A stretch of 64,000 nt of DNA, from contig JACAXG010000060.1 in NCBI GenBank assembly GCA_018881555.1, positions 434,001-498,000 of the forward strand, given 5' to 3'. This DNA comes from Amblyornis subalaris. Lineage: Eukaryota > Chordata > Aves > Passeriformes > Ptilonorhynchidae. The position numbers were made by a program, and so were the translations under genes. Below the pieces are notes generated by a model. The model was given only the letters and a program-made list of their open reading frames with translations, searched no databases and was not told the DNA's origin. Within the stretch, counting starts at the first letter, position 1. The number at the start of each line of letters is the position of its first letter. Shown piece after piece: positions 52,401-64,000 of this stretch.

Positions 52401-53989
52401 TTCTGATAGTTTTAAATATTCTGACATATGCAAGAACTTTTTTCTAGGTACATGAAGAAAAAAAAGATCTATTTTTTCCTATAAAAACACAAATTATTTT
52501 TCTTCTCTAGTCTCCTCGAGAATTGATAAGTTGCTCATAAACATAATGAGTTAAAATGAAACTATACAGGAGATACATTTAACTCCCTCACCTCTTACCT
52601 AATCAGACAAGTACAAATATTGTAATACCTACACATTTCTGGTTTTTAGATTTAACCCTAATGTATGCTCAGAATAAATAGTATTACACTAACAATATAA
52701 ATCATCAGCTAAAATGCTAAAATTAGTGACATGGAAAATAATCATTCACTATTTCAATACCAGAACATATCAGCATATGGGAGCAATAAATAGAAGAAAT
52801 TATGTAGACTAGATAACAAACTAATATAATGAATCAGAACAATTGATACTGGCATTGGTTAAAAGATACTACTTGAATTCATCAAAGTTTCANGATTTAT
52901 TAAAAGAATAAGTTTTAAATATTCCAAAGTTCAGATTTATGACCAACTATCAGTATTAGGCGAAACCTAATCCTCCAGTACAATCACAGAGCTACTTCGT
53001 CTTACTTCCTATGAATACTTATGCAAAAGAATTATGTGAAAAACATACTCAGAGCACAGCCATTTTCTACACAATGATCACTTCCATTTGACATTGTTCC
53101 AATTTACTTTACTGTGAAACAANAAAAAAATTGCATTCATAGAGGTTCTTTGACAGAAACACTGATGACATTTTGAACTAGTACATGATACCTGCCCTAT
53201 CTCTTGCATATTTTACATGAGCACCNTTCACAAAGAAGCCCACATATGCCATGTTTCAAAATGCTGCAGCAGTAGTGGTGCTCATGCTGGAGTGAGCAGC
53301 AGTATTGCAGCATCCTCATGTACTGAGGGGGCTCTGCAGTTGTGGGAATTTCCATAACAGGCAAAAGCCAGTGTTGGCAANGGGAGATTATGACAGATGG
53401 TTTGCAGAGTCCAAGGGGACTGACAAAGAATTCATCCACNGAGTCTAAGGACTGCAGAACTTGCCAAAAAGTTAGATTAGTTATAATTGGGCATGAAGGA
53501 GAGGTAATCATGACCACCATTACTTTTGTTACTCTAGAAAGAAGGGGAGTGTAGGAAGGGTGTTTTGAAGGCTACATGCAGTTTCTTAGTTGGAAACTGA
53601 AGTCAAGGACCTCCATGGCAGCATTCTCTGAAATGCATCCAAATCCTTGTCCAAGGCCCAGGAAATAGGCTGTCTCAATGCAACCATGAGACAATGGTGA
53701 GGAGATATACAAAGAACTGTGGAAATAAGGAATTAACCCACAAAGGCAAGTCAGACCACCTGCAATGTCAATTGACCAGCACNTGCACTGGTGAACAACA
53801 AAGTACAGGCAGAACTTGTAAGTGGTTCTACAACTATATTAGAAGCCTAGAAATGTGTTAGATAGGAGACCTGGATCAGGAGATATTATCTGAGGCACAA
53901 AAAATTCAACATGCAGAAGCAGCCATTTTTAACTATCCATATGCAGCATGTCCCCACATGAGGACAAGATGCAGAAATACAGGGGTTTG

Positions 53990-54545
53990 GATGCAGTAAT
54001 TGGTTCCTAGAAGAACTAGTCAAATTCTCCAAGAGCAGCTCTCCAGGCTTTTTTCAGAAGTGGAGCAAATGACTTNGATCAAGTTGTAAGTGGAAAAACA
54101 CAGTGTTTAAAAGTAATCACAACACAATTAAAAATAACAATAAAAAAAAGGAGTATTCCAATAAATCCAGCATAAGAACATTCAATTTCAAGAAAGGACA
54201 CAAATAGAAATTGTACTAGAAGACAAATCAAATGAACAAAACCCAAAAGGAGTGGTCAAAAAAAGCATGTGAGAATGCATGCACGAGCTGTTCAAAAAAC
54301 AATGTACTAGATGACCAGATAAAACTGCCTAACATTTCTAATAGAAAACAAAACAGATAGAAATCTTCTTAGCCTAACAAGAAAGTAAAGGAGATGATCT
54401 CACTGAAAAGGTCAACGGTTTAAAAAACCTAGAAACTTATCCAAACAGGGAGAGGAAAGCACATAAACCATGGCAGATCAAATGTACTGACGATAAAGGG
54501 AAAATATAGAATTTGAAGAAATCCTTGCAAAGTTTACAACAGACT
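53990..54545 (+). mobile_element. Ancient CR1 LINE, internal ORF2 segment (degraded)
   Basis: Blocks in order match the stretch of CR1 ORF2 between the endonuclease and reverse transcriptase domains, as seen in old sauropsid CR1 copies: CCTAGAAGAACTAGTC, an AATCACAACACAATTAAAA block, TTCAATTTCAAGAAAGG, an AACAAGAAAGTAAAGGAGA block and, most clearly, GGAAAGCACATAAACCATGG then AATTTGAAGAAAT. The reading frame is destroyed by stops and indels. It is on the plus strand, antisense to RYR2. Similarity upstream of 53990 fades; some of 53200-53990 may belong to the same copy but I cannot show it. Confidence 0.65.
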
Positions 54546-54549
54546 GAAA

Positions 54550-54640
54550 TAAATACTCCCACCCATTTTAAGGGGTTGTGTGGGTTGTGGGTTTTTCTCA
54601 TTTTTTTTTTTCTTGGTGTGGTTTTTTGCTTTTGAACACA
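54550..54640. repeat. G/T-rich low-complexity stretch
   Basis: GGGGTTGTGTGGGTTGTGGG is followed by T-runs and another GTGTGG block, lying between the old and young CR1 pieces. It is low-complexity and probably part of neither coding section. Confidence 0.5.
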
Positions 54641-54689
54641 GAGTTTATAAGTAACTTCTGAAATTTCTCACAAGGCACTGTATAGGTAT

Positions 54690-55374
54690 AAGGAACCTAG
54701 GGAGGAATAATCTCATGTACAAGTACAGGTTCAGGGCTGACCTGCTGGGAACCAGCTCTGATGAGAAGGACCTGAGAGTCCTGGTGGGCAGCTTAACCCG
54801 CTGTGTGCCCTTGCAGCCAAGGTGGTCAATGGCATCCAGGGGTGCATTAGGAAATGGTGGCCAGCAGGTCAAGGGAGGTGATCCTGCCCCTCTACTTGGC
54901 CCTAGTGAGCCTGCATCTAGAGCACTGTGACCAGTTCTGGGCTCCTCAGTACAAGAGACACATGGAGCTCCTGGAGCAGGTCCAGAGAGTTGGGCCTGTT
55001 TAGCCTCGAGAAGAGATGAAAGAGGGGATCTTACCAATTCATACGAATATCTTAAGGGCAGGTGTCAATAGGGTGGAGCCAGGCTCTTTTCAAGTGGTGC
55101 CCAGCAACAGGAAAAAGGGCAATGGGCACAAACTGAAGCACAGAAAGTTTCACCTGAATGCAAGGAAAAACTTCATTACTTTGAGGGTGATACAGGACTA
55201 GAACATGCTGCCCAGAGAGGCTGTGGAGTCTCCTTCTCTGAAGATACTAAAAACCGACCTGGATGTGATCCTGTACAATCTGCTCCAGATGAACCAGCCC
55301 ACCTTAGAAGGACTATATGATCTACAGAAGTCCTTTCCAAGGCCACCTGTTCTGTGATTCTGTGATTCTGTGAT
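54690..55374 (+). mobile_element. CR1 LINE, 5'-truncated 3' end (younger copy)
   Basis: This is about 685 bp of the 3' end of a CR1 element, better preserved than the other copies. Recognisable blocks are GGGCTGACCTGCTGGGAACC, the AGAAGGACCTGAGAGTCCTGG block, GTTCTGGGCTCCTCAGTAC, the CAATGGGCACAAACTGAAGC block, CTGCCCAGAGAGGCTGTGGA and the terminal tandem ATTCTGTG tail ending at 55374. A segment after the GTCCAGAG block has been lost, and the last linker before the tail is rearranged. Protein-coding capacity is gone; a 130-codon frame on the opposite strand (54645-55037) is a shadow. It is antisense to RYR2 and GC-richer than its surroundings. Confidence 0.93.
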
Positions 55375-55554
55375 AAACACTGGTTGTCAATAATTTCTCC
55401 ACAGAAAGACAATAAAGATAACCTGCATGGATGTCCCCTCTAACAGACCCAGTGCAGCAACTACAGCTGCATGGCATGAGGCAGAACAGACATGAGAGAC
55501 ATGAGGAGAACAGACTGTAAAAAGGGTACAGGCTCACGTACAATCCTGAAATAG

Positions 55555-55632
55555 CATCCTTTACTGCCAATGTCAGAATACAGAGCTAGATGGATCAGTG
55601 GTCTGACCCAGCAGACCATTTCTTAACTTCTT
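55555..55632 (+). mobile_element. Ancient CR1 3' terminus
   Basis: CAGAATACAGAGCTAGATGG, ATCAGTGGTCTGACCCAGCA and CATTTCTTAACTTCTT correspond to the conserved end of old sauropsid CR1 elements (gggctagatggaccattggtctgacccag...gttcttatgttctt). It is the plus strand, like the ORF2 fragment at 53990-54545, and the younger CR1 lies between them, so the two old pieces may be one interrupted copy. Confidence 0.65.
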
Positions 55633-57320
55633 CTATTCTAAAGAACATGTTAAAATAAATTTAACAAAAAGTTTANTCAAACTATAAAAACAGAAGTGTG
55701 AAAGCTAAGAGGACACAGTTACTATGTTCAGAGTATAATAAGCCAGTCCCTGATATAAAGGGCTTCACTTTGTCACCTCGTTTTTTTAATTGGCTCCAGC
55801 AATGTTCCTTTTCCAATTCCAGTATTTTTTGGGGGGGGCTAGATGACTGGATGAAGAGAAAAATCACATGCACGTACTTTTCTACTCTTAGATGGTAGAC
55901 AAACTGTGGTAGATCANTGTCAGCTCAAAATTAAAGAGCAAAATAAGCTGAACAGGGAGATATAATTAAAGCAATAGGAAAGCATTCTNTACAACTCGCA
56001 ATTCATATATTCATTACTTAACATTAGTTTTTCCATAAGTAAGCAAATGTTGTTGCTAGTGTTTGCTATGCAATTGTGGTAGGGGAAAGAAAAGGAGTCC
56101 CCAAGGCAGCTTCTACATAGGAACNTATTTGAAGGCTAAGTGATCATTAGTAATGAAACTAATGACATTTGTTTGCTTGTATTATAAATGATTTTCAAAG
56201 TGATGGTTTCTCTTAGAAGGGCATCAATGTTCCCGGACATATAGGATTTCTCCCAGAGAGCAAGTAACTATTTTAGCGACAAGCATTAGAGTTATTGTCA
56301 TAAAATTAACNTTCTCCTTATGTAATGAATGCAAAATCAGATGGCCCAGCTAAATGAAAACAGACTCCTTCAAATGCTGCATTGCTTCAACATCAGCTTT
56401 GATCACATTGCACTTGAAAGGTGACAGATACTCCAGATGAAAAAAATTAATCTCCCACTGTAGTGTTTCCTCCTTCTCTGGACAGCCATAGCAGTCTGTG
56501 AAGGGATCACAAAGATACATCTGTTTTTGTGTGTCTCTCCCCTTTTGCTGTGTGCTTCTCTACATCTCATCTGCCTCTGGAATTCATCTTGCCTTATGCT
56601 TGGGACATAAACACGTAGCAAGAGCTGGATGTTTTTATGCATCTGTGCAGTGTGGAACATAATAGGGATCTGTAGTATGATAAACATCTCAAAGGGCTAC
56701 CAATCTATAAATATCCAGTGTACAACTACATACACCAAGACCTTTTATAACACTAATAGTAATTGAAATGTCTCATCATGGGAAGAAGTATTTTGGAACT
56801 AAATAATTAGTCGTTTCTCACCCAAAAATGAGAAATAAAGATCTTGAGTCCAGCTTTTCCTGTTTTGCCACCCTAATTGTTCTTCCCCCTGTGAGCAGAA
56901 TGGTGAAAAATCAGAANGGTAATTCCATTCACTCTACTCCTCAAAATGAAACATGCAGTATAAACTTGCAGTATACCTTCACAGCATAAACTTGTCCTGC
57001 AGCCAGGAGGGAGCAAAATGAACTTGTCACTTGACTGCACAAGGCCCCTTTCCCAGGACATGCTAAAAGCTGCCTCTCAGTACTGACCAAGAAACAAACA
57101 ACTTCTTCAGCAGACAAGAAGCACAGCTGCCACCCATACAGAAGCAACAGCTGTCCTTAATCAGCCTGACGCTGTTTTCATTCATTACTTTGCTAACATA
57201 ACAGGAAAACATGGAATTTGTTGTGTTTCACAAATGCTGTNTCACAGGCAAAGGGAGTGAATGCCCATTAACTCTTCAAATATTACAGTTAGGTGAAACA
57301 GAAACTGCATATATAGAGAA

Positions 57321-57480
57321 GTGATGGCCTTCTGGCTAAGACAATGGACTAAATATTTCTTCCTTTCAGATGACAGTAAATATTCTGTCTCAGTTCCTCA
57401 TCCCTAGGAATAACAGCCCCTTATCATATGGGNATAAGAACACAGTACATTAACACATCATAACACTGTTGTCTTTGCAA
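57321..57480 (+). mobile_element. Possible MIR/L3-type relic
   Basis: The CTGTCTCAGTTCCTCATCCC stretch followed by AATAACAGC, TTATCATATGGG and ACATTAACACATC parallels the tail of MIR and L3-related elements (gcctcagtttccccatctgtaaaatggggataata...). The 5' half (GTGATGGCCTTCTGGCTAAG) is less convincing. One N at 57433. Confidence 0.35.
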
Positions 57481-60400
57481 GAACATAAAACATTCTAAAA
57501 AGATGACAATGTTACAAAAGATTACACCACAGGGCCAACAAGGCTATTCATAACTTGCCAAAACGTCTAAAGTCAGGATTTTGTTTTGCATCTCTCAACC
57601 GAAATATCAATCAGCTTGGTCACCTAAGTAATAGAAGTAAGCACAGTGAGGTATACAAAGCATGTAATTAAACTCATTCTTTTCCATCATTCTGAAAATC
57701 TTTAGTTTGGGACTTAGTGACACAAAGCTAACAAAGGCTCTCAATCATCCTGTACTGGGAATTACATTAAAATAATGACACTTGATTGCAGATCTATTAG
57801 TAAGTCTGTTTAGAACCATGTAAATCTGCCAGGTTTCAGTCACCAATCAATGCTGGGTCTATTTGCAAATTCCATGAACGAAGACTATCCATACCACGTT
57901 GCTTGGCTCAGACTGAGTGAGCCATCTCTTAACAGGTTCCACTGCCTGTATTGGTGGTTTTTTTATGCTTTTAACTGAGTTATTTTATGCTTTTATCAGA
58001 GGCTTTTTGACTTTTCTGGCAGCTTTCAGTGACAATTTACTGCAGGGAGAGTTGCCCCAGATTTGTCCAAGTCCTGACATGGACTGCCTACCTGACAGCA
58101 GAAGCACCTGCCTCTTGGGTTTTATCAAAAGAGTCATAAACTCTTTTTCCTTATAAATTTGCAGAGAAGCACTGGTCAGCAGCACTCAGAAATCACTCAC
58201 CCACTTTTTGTCACACCAAAATTCATTGCCTTAAAGATACAGCTGGGTAGCAAAACATTGCATGGTAGTATTCAGCATGGAGAGTCAAAAGATCTGCATG
58301 AAGCACTGGAAGTCTGTCACAAAGCCAATAAAATATTTAATTTTAAGCTAATAAAATATCTTCAGAAATGAATTTTAGTGCCTAATCTATACTTTCTATC
58401 ATGCAACATTAAAAAAAAAAAAAGAAGTTAGGTCCCAGAATAGAGAAGCTTATAAAATAGGAAGAACACTACAAGGGTACAGGGAATTTCTTGGGTCAAT
58501 GAATAAACCCCCTGCTGTTGCATTATATTATTTCCTTAAATTCCCTCCATCTTAAATGCAACTGCTTTCTCTTACATATATCTGAAATGAGAAGCTAATC
58601 ATTATGCTGGTTAGGAAATTNATTTTGATTTCCAAACTACATTTTAATTTTATTTAATGTATATGTTCACATAAAAAAAATTTGTCGAGGTTCTGTAATT
58701 CTGTTTTTTCCTTCCCTGATGTATTATTCCTCTCAGAACAATTAGATTTTCTTTTGGCCTTAAAANTTTCCTCTACTAAGAAGTCACTCTCTTCTTATTT
58801 ACCTCATAAAATAAGTTCTCTATCATGATTTNCTCTTCTGCTTCATTTTGCTTTCAGTTCCCCTGAACAGATTGAGTTTTGCTAACAATTTGCACAACAG
58901 CATTAATATTTCTCTACTGGGAGATTAATAGTCTGAATGGAACATACAGAACACAGGGTTTACAACTTTAAAAATGCAAAATAAATCTGTTTTAAGTGCA
59001 AATGATCTTTGAGATTTCTATCATTGTAAGGTCATGCAGAAATGAAATCCGTGTCAATATTTAATATTATTCTACAATTAAAAAGCTGCATGAATAAATT
59101 CAACGTCACAATTAGCACTTTTCTGCTTTGCGATACTTGGCTGAATCTGTAATCAGGTTTGCAAACCCAAAGTATGAGATCAACTTCATCAGCAAGGTCA
59201 ATGATAAAACAATACACCCACTGTTTTGAGGTGCAAGTATCTAGCACAGCTTTTTCCCTTCCCTTCTCAAATCCCTGGACTTATTTACTGAGTAACTGCA
59301 AGTGCTGCTTTTTGTCTGCTACAAACTGCAATCAAAAAATGAGTTATTTCAGCACTACTCACATATCCATAACATTGCAATTTGTTCAGGGTTTTTATCA
59401 AGAAAATCAAAATCCCAAGAAACATTTTTCCGTACATCAAACTTTTTCTCTTAAAGCCCCTTAAAGGCTTTAAGATGCCTCATTACTAGCTTGAACATTT
59501 TATTCATGTGTATTCCTTTACCACATCNAAAAAATCCAGACACTTAGATTGCAGAACACTTCATTTCTTCAATCCCTCCCAATATCTCTGGGCAAAAAAA
59601 AATTCTCTCCTTGACACATTAATCAGTATATTTTTCAAAAAATNGTCTCCTGACATCATCTCAGTTTATACTAAAGGTTATCTCATAGAACATGATACTG
59701 ATGTATGCACTTTCAGAGAAAAGCAGATTTAGCTAAATTACAGAAGTATTTTTTCACCTTATCTAGCAAAAAAAATCCTGATTCTCTTCTGTCAGGCATG
59801 AAAGGCCCCATGGTTCATATTTTTGGCTCCCCATCTTGGTCTAATACTATTATATGTATTCCAAGGCTATGTAAGAGACACTCATACAATATCATACACA
59901 AATAAACCTTGAGAGCATTATGTATAAATCCTGCCCATTCAATCTAAATAGAGCAGTGACTGCAGAACAGCATTTGCTTAATATTCCCCACAGTCATTTT
60001 TTTAAATGGGGGAAGGGACAGATAATAGCAGCAGGTATGACATATGTCATGGCTCTATAGAAACAAAACAAATTCACTGAAAAAAAAACATGCAGGGTAA
60101 AAGCCAGATTCAAAATATCACATTACTTTCTAAATATTACGATTCCACACAGTAACCTTGACTTGATTAATACCCATAAAATATTCCAAAGATTATATCA
60201 GAATGAAGCACAAAATTATTATTAGGCTTATGGAAAAGCAGAATTTACATAAAATGTCAACAAATAGCACATTCTCTGTCCTCTGTAGCTACAGACATGT
60301 ATAAGGCATACGAAGTAAAATTCTATTAGACATTATAAGCTTGCTTGTCAAGTCCATAAATTATGTATTTAATTTCAGTGCCAAACTGTGAGGGGGTGCA

Positions 60401-62904
60401 AAGCTTTCCTTTCACTAGACATTACAGGGAAAACTAACACTGTCCATGTTCTATTCAGCAAATTAAACTAAAAATAACTACTATCATTACATTTAATTAG
60501 TACTTCTGATAGCAACCTTATCAGAGACATCCACATCTTCAAGCAGACAAAAACCAGTCANACAAATTATAAAAAAGGAAAAAAAGGGAAAATCCACCCA
60601 TCTCTCCTCCCTCAAATCAATAACAAGAAAAAAAACAAAACAAAAGTACACCAACCACCATGAAAACGATGGTTTTTCCATTCTTGCATATGGTTCCTCA
60701 GTGGAAGAGCAGTGGACCATAAAACAGACAAAAAAAATTCCATGTACACTGCAGGATGCTCAGAGAGATTTCTGTCAATGACAATAACTTCCTGAAGCCT
60801 TTCATAAACACTAAATTGACNTCAAATGCAAAATAGGTCGATGACCATGGAAATTCTATCTGCACCAATAAATGCAGGACAGANTAGCTTTTAGGGTGTA
60901 GGGAAAAAGGGACTACTAATCAAGAAATATTAACTACCAGCTATCACATTTTCCTTCCATAGTATCCAACACTTATGCATTGTAGTTTGTGTCAGGGAAA
61001 AAAACATCTGTCCAATATTACTTTTAACACCAAAATTGACAGACATCACTATTCAGCTCTGTTGAAGGAAAACCTGCAGAAAAGCAGGAAAGGAAAAGGA
61101 AGCAAATAGACAGAGTGAACAAGCATCAAGTTAAATTCAGTATCATTCGGATACCAAAAAAAAAGCAAACCATGATGGATGGACGTGCATCACATCTCCA
61201 TCTATACTGAGTAAATTTCACTACCCCAATCAAAAAAATTTGTCTTTTTGATGTTCACCCCAAACAGCAGAGAAGAGAATTGCACTGACAATTTATATGC
61301 AAAGCGTTCTCCACTAAAATGAATCTAAAACTAATGGTCTAATATTAAATAAGTAGCACTTCCATAAATGTTCTAATTTGCCATTCATTTCAAAAAGAAA
61401 GTATAATTCTTAAAAGTGGCTTTGCAGTTAAAGGCAATACCATTATTTATAGCTACAAAGTGGCGAAACTGGGAGAAAAAGGTCAAATGCCAAAGTTCTG
61501 AGAAATACTCAGTAATCAATCCACCATCTTTTGCCAAGAACTGTAACCCTACATTATTAATCTCACTCCTTACTTACTCTCTTACAGCCTTAATCAGATG
61601 TTCTAAGGACCACTGGAGAACTTCAGCCAGTACCTCTGGGAATCACTTTATGTCTCCGTAATAACTCCTTCCACAGAAGTTAAAGCTCATTAAAGAATAG
61701 ATACATTGCATATAAATTCCTCAGGTACATAACTGCTAAAATTTCCAAAAGTCTTGCACACAACTGAAAGGGAAGAGCAGTGGTTCCACAACGTAAACTG
61801 CTGAAATGTAAGCTCTGCAGTTAAAAAACCTAAATATCTTTCTTAAAAGGCTATGACTGAACAGTTACTAAAAACTTTTTATAAAATTCTGATACTAATA
61901 TGCAGTGCTGTCCATTTTAAACTCACCTTATGCTATCAAGTGTACACTTCAGTTCTTTGAGCTTATCACACTAGCACAGGAATAAAGAGAATCAGAGTTC
62001 TTTCCTCTTCAAGACAAAGGCAGAGAGAAAATGTCTTTTTATATTACCAGTCTTGCTTTTTAAAGCTAGATGACACAGCAAAATTTTGTAAATACATTCC
62101 CACAGTCAGCAGAAAAATAAAAGTGAGGTACCCGATGCAAAAATAATGCGACTAAGAGTTTTACTGAATTCCAAGGATTCAATTTACATTTGTTTAATTA
62201 TTGATAAAAAGTTTTAAAATAGATCAAAAAGCTTGAAACTGGAGTCCCCCCATATACTTACCAATAGGTTGAGCTGTGGTAATATTTTATTGTCACAATT
62301 TTNCGAACTACCAGGAATAGGGATGTTTCAAAACTGAGATAAATTTATCTGAAACATATTCTACATTGATTTTGATTGAGTTACAAGCAAGAGAACTTTA
62401 ATTTCCAACTGTCAGAGAAATTACTTTTGTCTAGTTAAAATATGAATCACACAATTATTCTAAGGTTTCATGGCTGACTTTTCTGGTTTTAATATGAGAA
62501 CCCGCTACCACACAATCAAATAGCTTAGATAACATTAACAAATAATGAAATAATCAGATTGCAATCTAGTTAATCACAGGCAGCGAATGCTGCAACATTT
62601 GAATTACCTGAGTGCTCCTATACCTGTGGGAGTAAATCCACACAGCCTGCTGGCACCAGAGGGTAACCAACCATCCCCTGTCTGTGCAGGGCCATAGCCC
62701 TGCTCTGACTTTTGATCCTTAAGTTTAATGGCAAAATAAAGTTTACTGAGAATTAACATAACATCAGAATATCTTTCACNTAACTCTACAAGCACTGGCA
62801 GTATGACTGAGGATTAAGAGACCATATCAGAAACAGACCTGTCTGTTAGAACAGGCATGAAAAGATATGATTTCTCACTAAATTGGTGCCACGAAAACAA
62901 GCAG

Positions 62905-63035
62905 GGGCATCAATTCCTCCAGCAGCCCCATTCCTCCCCTTGGACTTTACCTCCTCTTCCTCCCGTCCCTTGGCAACCCCTCTTCCAGTTTCCCAGCCAT
63001 CCCTCCTCGCCCCCACCCACACTGCCCCCCCACAT
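62905..63035. other. C-rich pyrimidine island with G-quadruplex potential on minus strand
   Basis: About 130 bases of C/T-rich sequence stand out from the AT-rich intron. At 63001-63031 the plus strand reads C3, six bases, C5, one base, C3, six bases, C7. The minus strand, which is the RYR2 sense strand, therefore fits the four-G-run quadruplex pattern with loops of 6, 1 and 6. Few CpG dinucleotides are present, so it is not a CpG island. A proline-rich open frame over it is a composition effect. Confidence 0.6.
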
Positions 63036-64000
63036 AGCACAGCCATGGGGCAGTGAGCATCAGGGTAGAAACAACCCAGTGNCAGAAGGAAAACAAGGGC
63101 CAGTGTTAAGCAACACCACTACTTTAATCAGCTCCACAACGTGGGCACTTGAATCCCTGTAGCACCCCCAGAAGGAGGGTGGAAGGCAGCAGTTAGGGCT
63201 CCATGAAAATACTGTCCACCAACTCAAGCCAAAAGACAACATATTTTTCTGTCTTGTTTGTTTTCAGCAAGGTAAGAGTCAGATTCATGGCACTATTTAC
63301 TCTTTCAGTTAGATTAAGAAAAACTTTTTCAGAAGTACTGGGCACATGTGGGTTTCAACCAATGTCAGTGGAAGTTTATGCAGGTAGCTCTCTCTAAAAC
63401 TTAAATACAGAGACTCCCATATTTGTTTCCTCATGCAATGGCAGCTTGAAATAAATTAATCCTAATGAAAGCTCAAGAAATACCATGCTAAAAAGCTATA
63501 AACTATCTTCTCTTCTAATAAAACTTTCTGCAGCATTAGACTTTTGCTAGCCTTTAACACAACTCTGAATTTTCCACAAAAGCACATTACAACTTTGCAA
63601 AACCATCTCATCTGTACACATTTGCTTTGCTATCTGTGCCCAATAATGACAATCACTGTAAAAAGCATCAAACACAGCCTCAGGCTTCACTTGCCACATG
63701 ACACTATTCAGGCAAGTATTCAACAGGGCACCCCATCAGATCACTGGCTATGTGAGACACGACTCAACTCTGCCACTACTCACACAACCACCAGGCTTTC
63801 CAGTCCAAAACTTTTTGACCCGAATTAATTTTTTTGCCACACAGTAATAANTATTATGTTACAATTAAGCATTCAGCCCAGCTTCTAGAAAAATCTCTTC
63901 TACACAAGATGTAAAGGTCACTGTTAGACTATTAGCACAAGATCATAATTATCATGCTGACATATTTGTCTTAAACCTCTTTGATGCAGGATCTTCACTT

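Larger units (their letters stand above)
24318..64000 (-). other. RYR2: RYR2 intron 1, 3' part (at least 39.7 kb)
   Basis: Sequence upstream of exon 2 in the gene is all intronic as far as the window runs. Exon 1 should encode the M-A-D/E-G-G-E-G start and end in I-Q-F-L-R-T before a donor; no such block is visible on the minus strand, so the promoter and start codon lie beyond 64000. A very long first intron is normal for RYR2. Recognisable content is listed separately: CR1 copies, MIR-like relics, a minisatellite, microsatellites, a hairpin and a C-rich island. The remaining stretches (24318-29221, 30596-34819, 34894-39166, 39289-49421, 49491-53989, 55633-57320, 57481-62904, 63036-64000) are AT-rich with no gene that I can support. 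Confidence 0.88.

Noticed and set aside
53197..53520. 107-codon minus-strand frame with several Cys and His residues
   Set aside because: It contains undetermined residues, shows no ordered zinc-finger spacing and overlaps a suspected decayed repeat.
54645..55037. 130-codon open frame on the minus strand
   Set aside because: It is the antisense shadow of the younger CR1 3' end.
62857..63162. Proline-rich 101-codon open frame
   Set aside because: It reflects the C-rich island's composition and contains an N; no protein family is recognisable.

Overview
This is a vertebrate, almost certainly avian, genomic window lying inside the 5' part of one very large gene, RYR2 (the cardiac-type ryanodine receptor calcium-release channel), which runs on the minus strand. 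Two short coding exons are certain from their translation and splice sites. Exon 2 is at 24198-24317 (120 bp, 40 codons) and exon 3 is at 5689-5793 (105 bp, 35 codons). Everything else is intron: the start of intron 3 (1-5688), all of intron 2 (5794-24197, 18,404 bp) and at least 39.7 kb of intron 1 (24318-64000). Exon 1 with the start codon, the promoter, and exon 4 are outside the window.

The organism is inferred from the repeats. CR1 LINE copies end in the bird-type 3' tail of tandem ATTCTGTG / ATTCTATG. An ERVL-type long terminal repeat fragment of a kind common in bird genomes lies in intron 2. There are no Alu, B1 or L1 elements. The sequence is AT-rich, and about 70 isolated single N bases are scattered through it, as expected of a draft assembly in which ambiguous (possibly heterozygous) bases were masked.

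Layout. 1-5688: intron 3, with a TATG/TG microsatellite near the left edge. 5689-5793: exon 3. 5794-24197: intron 2, mostly unique AT-rich sequence with one degraded LTR (21944-22213). 24198-24317: exon 2. 24318-64000: intron 1, holding a CR1 3' end (29222-29599), a TA/TG microsatellite (30506-30595), a perfect 13-bp hairpin (32645-32675), MIR-like relics (34820-34893, 49422-49490, 57321-57480), a 7-bp ATAAAAC minisatellite (39181-39275), a compound CR1 locus (53990-55632) in which a younger CR1 sits between two pieces of a much older one, and a C-rich/pyrimidine-rich island with G-quadruplex potential on the gene's sense strand (about 62905-63035).

No second gene, RNA gene, CRISPR array or bacterial-type feature is supported. 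The short ORFs of 60-130 codons across the introns are chance open frames or antisense frames over repeats. I found no undescribed biological system here. The points most worth checking are the non-consensus exon 2 donor, the in-frame skippable exon 3, the nested CR1 locus, the minisatellite, the hairpin and the G-rich island.
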